Assembly (NCBI GenBank): GCA_035544635.1 | Contig: DATKDQ010000118.1 | Coordinates: 1-17,891, forward strand | Length of the DNA stretch: 17,891 nt | Source of the DNA: DATAFT01 sp035544635 | Lineage (GTDB): Bacteria > Acidobacteriota > Thermoanaerobaculia > Multivoradales > Multivoraceae | Direction of reading: 5' to 3' | In this document: piece by piece, positions 14,445 to 17,891 of the stretch | Position numbering within the stretch: the stretch's first letter is position 1 | Layout: the number at the start of each line of letters is the position of its first letter | The notes under the pieces: model-generated | What the model was told of the DNA's origin: nothing | What the model saw: the letters and a program-made list of their open reading frames with translations, nothing else | Database searches by the model: none | Position numbers and translations under genes: made by a program

Positions 14445-14477
14445 ATGAGGCTCTCGACCGCCGCCCCTCCCCGATGA
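14445..14477 (+). CDS. Possible 10-codon upstream ORF overlapping the GHKL ATPase start
   Basis: The ORF encodes MRLSTAAPPR. Its ATG sits about where the mRNA is predicted to begin, so it would be read as a leaderless message. Its TGA overlaps the ATG of the GHKL gene as ATGA, a typical arrangement for termination-reinitiation coupling. The GHKL start itself has only a pyrimidine-rich stretch upstream and no Shine-Dalgarno sequence. It could be coincidental in such GC-rich DNA, since a 33-nt frame is weak evidence alone. Confidence 0.3.
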   Translation: MRLSTAAPPR

Positions 14478-16567
14478 GCCCCCGCCCCGCGAAGCCCGCG
14501 GGCCGCCGGGCCGGCGGCAGCCTCCAGGGCCGGCTCAAGGTCCACGATCCGTTCGAGCTCATCCGCTGGCTCGCCCTGAGCCAGACCGATCCGCGCAAGG
14601 CGCTCGCCGAGCTGGTGCAGAACAGCCTCGACGCCGGCGCGCGCACGATCGAGGTCACCCGCGAGCGCATCAAGGGCGCGCCCTGCCTGCGCGTCCGCGA
14701 CAACGGCGAGGGCGTGATCCCCGAGCTCGATCGCGTGGAGGCGCTGCGCTACATCGCCACCCACGTCGGTCACAGCCGCAAGCGCTCGCTCACGCCGAGC
14801 GAGCGGCTCGAGCTCATGACCCAGGGTCAGTACGGCATCGGCCTGCTCGGCTTCTGGTGCCTCGGCGAGGCGCTCGAGCTGCGCACCTCGATGCCGGGAC
14901 AGAAGCCGCATCGCCTGATCCTGACGCGCGATCGGCCGGACTACACGATCGAGCCGCTGCGCGGACGGATCGGCTTCGACGAGCGTTGGACCGAGGCCGT
15001 GGTGGTGGGTCTCCATCGCGAGGCGATGGCGGCGCTGGTCGCCGGGCGCGCCGCCGAGTACCTGGCCTCGGAGCTGCGCGGCCAACTCCTCCAGCGCGAG
15101 GTCGCCCTCGAGATCCACGACCGGATGTCCCGCGGGCCGGCGCAGAAGCGGGTCGTGGTGCGGCCGAAGCGGTTCCTCGGCGAGCGCCTCGACCTGCCGG
15201 CGCGAATCGAGCTCGCCGGCCACCCGGCGATCCAGCTCGAGGTCTACCTGCGCGGAGACGAGACGACCGAGAACGGAGCCCCCGGCATCGGGGTCTACGC
15301 CGCCGGCACCCTGGTGGCGGAGGACTTCCGCGGTCTCGCGTCCCTCGAGCTCGATCATCTGCCGTGGATCGATCCTCGGCTCACCGGGCTCGTCGACTTT
15401 CCCGCGCTCCAGGCCGCGCCGGGAAGCCGCCGCGGCGTCATCCCCGACACCACCGCCGCCGCGTTCGCGAACGCCCTTCGCGAGATCGAGCGCGATCTCG
15501 CCCTGGTGCTCGAACGATTCGAGCGGCGGCGCGTCGAGGCGCTCGATCGCGCCGTCATCCGCGACCTGCAGCGGGCATTCCGCGACTTCTATCGCCAGCG
15601 GCCGCGCTACACCATGCTGCCGGTCGAGAAGAAGGAAGACGTCGCGTCGGGACCGCCGGGGCACTCGGCGGCGAGCGGGGCGGGGGCGGCCGGCGCAAGC
15701 GTCGCGCCCGAAGCAGGCGACGGCGGCCCGTCCGACCGGGCCGGCGAGCAGGAGCCCCCCGAAACGGCGAGCGAGCCCCCCTCTCTCTTTCCCCCGGGGC
15801 CGCTGGCCGAGGTCCGGATCGTGCCCTCGGACGTTCGCGTCGAGCGCGGCGGACGTCGTGAGGTCCGCGCCAGACCGCTCGATGCCGCCGGGCGCCGCGT
15901 CACCGCCGAGGTGCGGTACGCGTGGATCCTCCAGGGACGGGTGGGCCGGCTGGCAGGAGAGCGTGCAGCCGGCGTGAGCCGGGGCGGCGCGGCAGAGCCG
16001 GCCGGAGAGCCTGGAGCCGAGCCCGTCGACCCGACGCGCGCTGCGACCGGCCGTGACCGCGACGGCGCGGGCCGCGCCGACGGCCGCGCAGCACGCGGCA
16101 GCGCGGAGGGAAGAACCGTGGTGCTCGTCGCGGGCGACGTTCCGGCGCGGGGAAGGCTTCTCGTCGAGGCGACGAGCGGCGCGCGCCGGGCACGCGCCGA
16201 GGCGTCGGTCGAGGTGCTCGAAGAGCTGCCGGCCTCCGGCCACGGCTCCGACGAGGGCATCCCCGAGCCCGAGCTGGTCGACGAGCCGGCCGCCCGCTGG
16301 CGCTCGCGGATGATCGGCGGCGCGTGGCAGGTCAACAGCGGCCACCCCGAGTTCCGCGCCATCGCCGACCGCCCGGGGCTCAAGCTGCGCTACCTCGCGC
16401 TCCTGTTCGCGAAGGAGATCGTGCTGCGCTCGACGCAGGATCCGCGACTCGAGTCGCCGCTCGAGCAGCTGGTGGAGGTCGCGGCCTACGCCGACCGCAA
16501 GCTGGGTGAGCGCCGCCCCGGCCGGCGGCGCAAGGGAAGCGGGATCACCCCCGCCACCGAGAGCTAG
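14474..16567 (+). CDS. GHKL (Hsp90/MutL/MORC-like) ATPase with Ig-like insert and conserved C-terminal helical block
   Basis: This is a 697-residue ATP-binding protein. The GHKL ATPase domain (about 20-180) has all Bergerat motifs: N-box ALAELVQNSLDAGA with Glu46, Asn50 and Asp53; DNGEG (Asp76-Gly80); and GQYGIGLLGFW (118-128). An S5-like transducer region follows (about 225-335), with IGVYAAGTLVAEDF and LTGLVDFPALQAAPGSRRG. A helical segment (about 336-378) precedes a Pro/Gly/Ala linker (about 390-443). Beta-rich Ig-like halves (about 445-498 and 546-582) are split by an Arg/Gly/Ala insert. A helical block (about 606-678) contains GGAWQVNSGHPEF and RYLALLFAKEIV. In GHKL families ATP drives N-terminal dimerisation around a client or DNA; the client here is unknown. 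No Hsp90 middle domain, kinase, nuclease or helicase is seen. The ATG has no ribosome site but overlaps a short upstream ORF. Confidence 0.88.
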   Translation: MSPRPAKPAGRRAGGSLQGRLKVHDPFELIRWLALSQTDPRKALAELVQNSLDAGARTIEVTRERIKGAPCLRVRDNGEGVIPELDRVEALRYIATHVGHSRKRSLTPSERLELMTQGQYGIGLLGFWCLGEALELRTSMPGQKPHRLILTRDRPDYTIEPLRGRIGFDERWTEAVVVGLHREAMAALVAGRAAEYLASELRGQLLQREVALEIHDRMSRGPAQKRVVVRPKRFLGERLDLPARIELAGHPAIQLEVYLRGDETTENGAPGIGVYAAGTLVAEDFRGLASLELDHLPWIDPRLTGLVDFPALQAAPGSRRGVIPDTTAAAFANALREIERDLALVLERFERRRVEALDRAVIRDLQRAFRDFYRQRPRYTMLPVEKKEDVASGPPGHSAASGAGAAGASVAPEAGDGGPSDRAGEQEPPETASEPPSLFPPGPLAEVRIVPSDVRVERGGRREVRARPLDAAGRRVTAEVRYAWILQGRVGRLAGERAAGVSRGGAAEPAGEPGAEPVDPTRAATGRDRDGAGRADGRAARGSAEGRTVVLVAGDVPARGRLLVEATSGARRARAEASVEVLEELPASGHGSDEGIPEPELVDEPAARWRSRMIGGAWQVNSGHPEFRAIADRPGLKLRYLALLFAKEIVLRSTQDPRLESPLEQLVEVAAYADRKLGERRPGRRRKGSGITPATES

Positions 16568-16609
16568 TCGCCATCCTCCCCGAGCGTCTGCTGGTTACCC
16601 ACCGCACGC

Positions 16610-16635
16610 CGGATGAGGGCCGCGCCGTTCATCCG
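16610..16635 (+). terminator. Candidate terminator hairpin after the GHKL ATPase gene
   Basis: CGGATGA (16610-16616) pairs with TCATCCG (16629-16635) around a 12-nt GC-rich loop that can pair further (GGC with GCC). A pyrimidine-rich tail, CTCCCTCCCTT, follows on the plus strand. It lies 43 nt after the GHKL stop and separates it from the glucan-synthase gene. Confidence 0.5.
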
Positions 16636-16666
16636 CTCCCTCCCTTCACGTCGAGGCGCTTCCGTG

Positions 16667-16672
16667 TATCGT
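16667..16672 (+). promoter_or_regulatory. Candidate -10 element (TATCGT) for the glucan-synthase gene
   Basis: TATCGT, preceded directly by TG, would start transcription near 16679, two bases before a 7-bp inverted repeat that covers the translation start region. It matches the -10 consensus at only four of six positions, and no -35 is seen. Confidence 0.3.
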
Positions 16673-16680
16673 GTCGAGAC

Positions 16681-16702
16681 GCACTCATGAACCTGTGAGT
16701 GC
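16681..16702 (+). promoter_or_regulatory. Hairpin over the translation start of the glucan-synthase gene
   Basis: GCACTCA (16681-16687) and TGAGTGC (16696-16702) form a perfect 7-bp stem with an 8-nt loop. The stem contains the upstream GTG candidate (16699). Inside the hairpin is a three-codon frame, ATG-AAC-CTG-TGA (16687-16698), in phase with the main gene. The structure could hide the ribosome site or set the mRNA 5' end. Confidence 0.4.
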
Positions 16703-16707
16703 CCGAC

Positions 16708-17891
16708 GTGAGGCCGATCCTGCTCCCCATTCCACCAACCCGGCTGCGACGACTCCTGCGCCGCGCCGAGCCGGACCTCGACTTACCGCTGCGCGACGAG
16801 CTGTCCTCGATCGAGCAGCTCGAGGAGCGCGCCAAGGCGCTCGGCGCCCGCCTGACGATCGATCCCGCGCCCGGCCGAGCCGCCGACCGGAGCTACCCGC
16901 GCCTGGAGGAGAACGCGCGCCTGCTCGACCAGGTGTACCGCACGCTGGCCGACGACGTGCACCGCGGCGACTTCATCACTCCGGCCTCGGAGTGGATCCT
17001 CGACAACTTCCATCTGGTCTCGAGCGAGATCCGCGGCGTTCGGCAGAACCTGCCGCACGGCTACTACCGCGAGCTGCCCAAGCTCGCGCTGCGCGAGATC
17101 CGCGGCACCGCTCGCGTCTACGCCATGGCGATCGAGCTGATCCGCCACTGCGACAGTCGATTGGACCGCCCGACGCTGGTCCGTTTCATGAACAGCTTCC
17201 AGACCGTCGCCCCGTTGACGATCGGCGAGCTGTGGGCCTGGCCGAGCATGCTGCGGCTGGCGTTGATCGAGAACCTCCGCCGGCTCGCCGCCAAGACGCT
17301 CGAGCGGCGCACCGACCGCCAGGCGGCCGACGCGTTCGTGGCGCGCATCGACCAGGCGGGACGCGGCAGCCTTCCGCTCCTGCCCCGAGAGCTGCATACC
17401 GCCTTCGTCGTGCAGATCCTGCAGCGGATCCGTGAGTACGGTCCGCGGCTCGCCGCGGTGCGAACGGCCGTCGACGAGCATCTCGCCGCCCAGGGTATGA
17501 GCTCCGAGGACGCCATCCGCGCCGAGCATCAGGGGCAGGCCGCCGCCCAGGTCTCGGTGGCCAACATCATCGGCAGCCTGAGGCTGTGCGGCTCTCTCGA
17601 CTGGAGCGAGTACGTCGAGGCGGTGAGCCTGGTCGAACGGGTGCTGCGCCAGGACCCGTCGAGGAGCTACACCGGCATGGACTTCCTGAGCCGCGACCGC
17701 TACCGGCAGGCGGTCGAGGAGCTCGCCGGGAAGACCGGCGATTCCCAGGTCCGAGTTGCCCTGCGCGCCGTCGAGAGCGCCCGCCAGGCCGCGGAGGGCG
17801 GCTCGACGGAGGATCGTGCGGCTCACGTCGGCCATCACCTGATCGGCAAGGGGCGAGCCGGCCTCGAGGTCGACGTCGCCTATCGGCCTCG
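16708..17891 (+). CDS. Cyclic beta-1,2-glucan synthase-like protein (NdvB family), N-terminal part
   Basis: The frame is open for 394 codons and runs off the right edge. It matches the N-terminal region of the very large (about 2,800-residue) cyclic beta-1,2-glucan synthases. These membrane enzymes build periplasmic cyclic glucans from UDP-glucose and combine a glycosyltransferase with a glycoside phosphorylase part. Typical blocks are ITPASEWILDNFHLVSSEIR (90-109), LPHGYYRELPKLA (115-127), VSVANIIGSLRL (282-293), LDWSEYVEAVSLVERVL (297-313), YTGMDFLSRDRYRQAVEELA (321-340) and AAHVGHHLIGKGRAGLE (371-387). Catalytic domains lie beyond the window, so activity cannot be checked. The start is uncertain: GTG 16708 has a weak GAG upstream, while GTG 16699 directly follows an in-frame TGA and lies inside a hairpin stem. 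The gene follows the GHKL gene in the same direction but is separated from it by a terminator-like hairpin. Confidence 0.93.
   Translation, partial: MRPILLPIPPTRLRRLLRRAEPDLDLPLRDELSSIEQLEERAKALGARLTIDPAPGRAADRSYPRLEENARLLDQVYRTLADDVHRGDFITPASEWILDNFHLVSSEIRGVRQNLPHGYYRELPKLALREIRGTARVYAMAIELIRHCDSRLDRPTLVRFMNSFQTVAPLTIGELWAWPSMLRLALIENLRRLAAKTLERRTDRQAADAFVARIDQAGRGSLPLLPRELHTAFVVQILQRIREYGPRLAAVRTAVDEHLAAQGMSSEDAIRAEHQGQAAAQVSVANIIGSLRLCGSLDWSEYVEAVSLVERVLRQDPSRSYTGMDFLSRDRYRQAVEELAGKTGDSQVRVALRAVESARQAAEGGSTEDRAAHVGHHLIGKGRAGLEVDVAYRP

Noticed and set aside
12764..14473. Upstream 570-codon extension of the GHKL frame
   Set aside because: It runs antisense through the solute-binding-protein gene; the GHKL homology begins just after ATG 14474.
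14339..16345. Upstream extension of the solute-binding-protein frame
   Set aside because: It is antisense to the GHKL gene; the signal peptide and lipobox define the start at 14338.
14474..16567. Calling the GHKL protein HtpG, MutL or a histidine kinase
   Set aside because: It shares the ATP-binding fold motifs only; the Hsp90 middle domain, the MutL endonuclease motif and the kinase dimerisation/phosphoacceptor domain are not seen.
16783..17838. 351-codon minus-strand frame near the right edge
   Set aside because: The opposite strand encodes unmistakable NdvB-family sequence; this frame is its shadow.
1..17891. CRISPR arrays, tRNA or rRNA genes, transposases, prophage genes
   Set aside because: No regularly spaced direct repeats, tRNA-like cloverleaf, rRNA core sequence, transposase or phage gene was recognised by reading; a covariance-model scan would be needed to exclude small RNAs fully.

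Overview
The window is a very GC-rich (roughly 70% by eye) bacterial chromosomal segment carrying nine complete genes or gene candidates of ordinary length, plus one gene cut by each edge. Gene density is high, both strands are used, and TTG/GTG starts and Ala/Gly/Arg-rich linkers are common. The gene set is a tricorn-type protease, an RND pump with a lipoprotein adaptor, a DUF2911 exoprotein, a cupredoxin lipoprotein, DUF2891 and a cyclic beta-1,2-glucan synthase-like protein. This suits a soil or sediment Gram-negative bacterium such as Acidobacteriota or Myxococcota. That placement is inference: there is no rRNA or other marker gene. I see no tRNA, rRNA, CRISPR array, transposase, integrase or phage gene.

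Layout from left to right. A class III CoA-transferase (CaiB/BaiF) runs leftward off the window from a TTG start at 1147. It is divergent from a large tricorn protease (1549-4974), with a 401-nt non-coding gap between them. The tricorn gene converges on a cupredoxin lipoprotein gene (5881-5120), with a perfect hairpin between them. Upstream of the cupredoxin, two long hairpins separate it from a two-gene efflux operon: membrane-fusion lipoprotein (10614-9205), then RND permease (9191-6075). The efflux operon is divergent from a secreted DUF2911 protein (10815-11363). That gene converges on a two-gene leftward operon: an orphan family-5 solute-binding lipoprotein (14338-12479) and a DUF2891 protein (12455-11406). 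Divergent from this operon are a GHKL ATPase with a MORC/MutL/Hsp90-like head (14474-16567) and, downstream on the same strand, the 5' part of a cyclic beta-1,2-glucan synthase (NdvB-like) gene that leaves the right edge.

Functional links are limited. The adaptor and permease form one tripartite pump, whose outer-membrane channel is not in view. The solute-binding protein and DUF2891 are probably co-transcribed, but no ABC permease or ATPase lies nearby. The rest look like independent transcription units.

The most unusual items are as follows. The GHKL protein has a split Ig-like insert, a conserved C-terminal helical block and a 10-codon upstream ORF overlapping its start as ATGA. Two consecutive hairpins sit behind the RND operon. 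An extended -10-like motif, TG(C/G)TANNNT, recurs in front of most transcription units. A hairpin and a three-codon ORF sit at the glucan-synthase start. No multi-gene defence or biosynthetic system is evident; the GHKL ATPase is the best candidate for undescribed biology.
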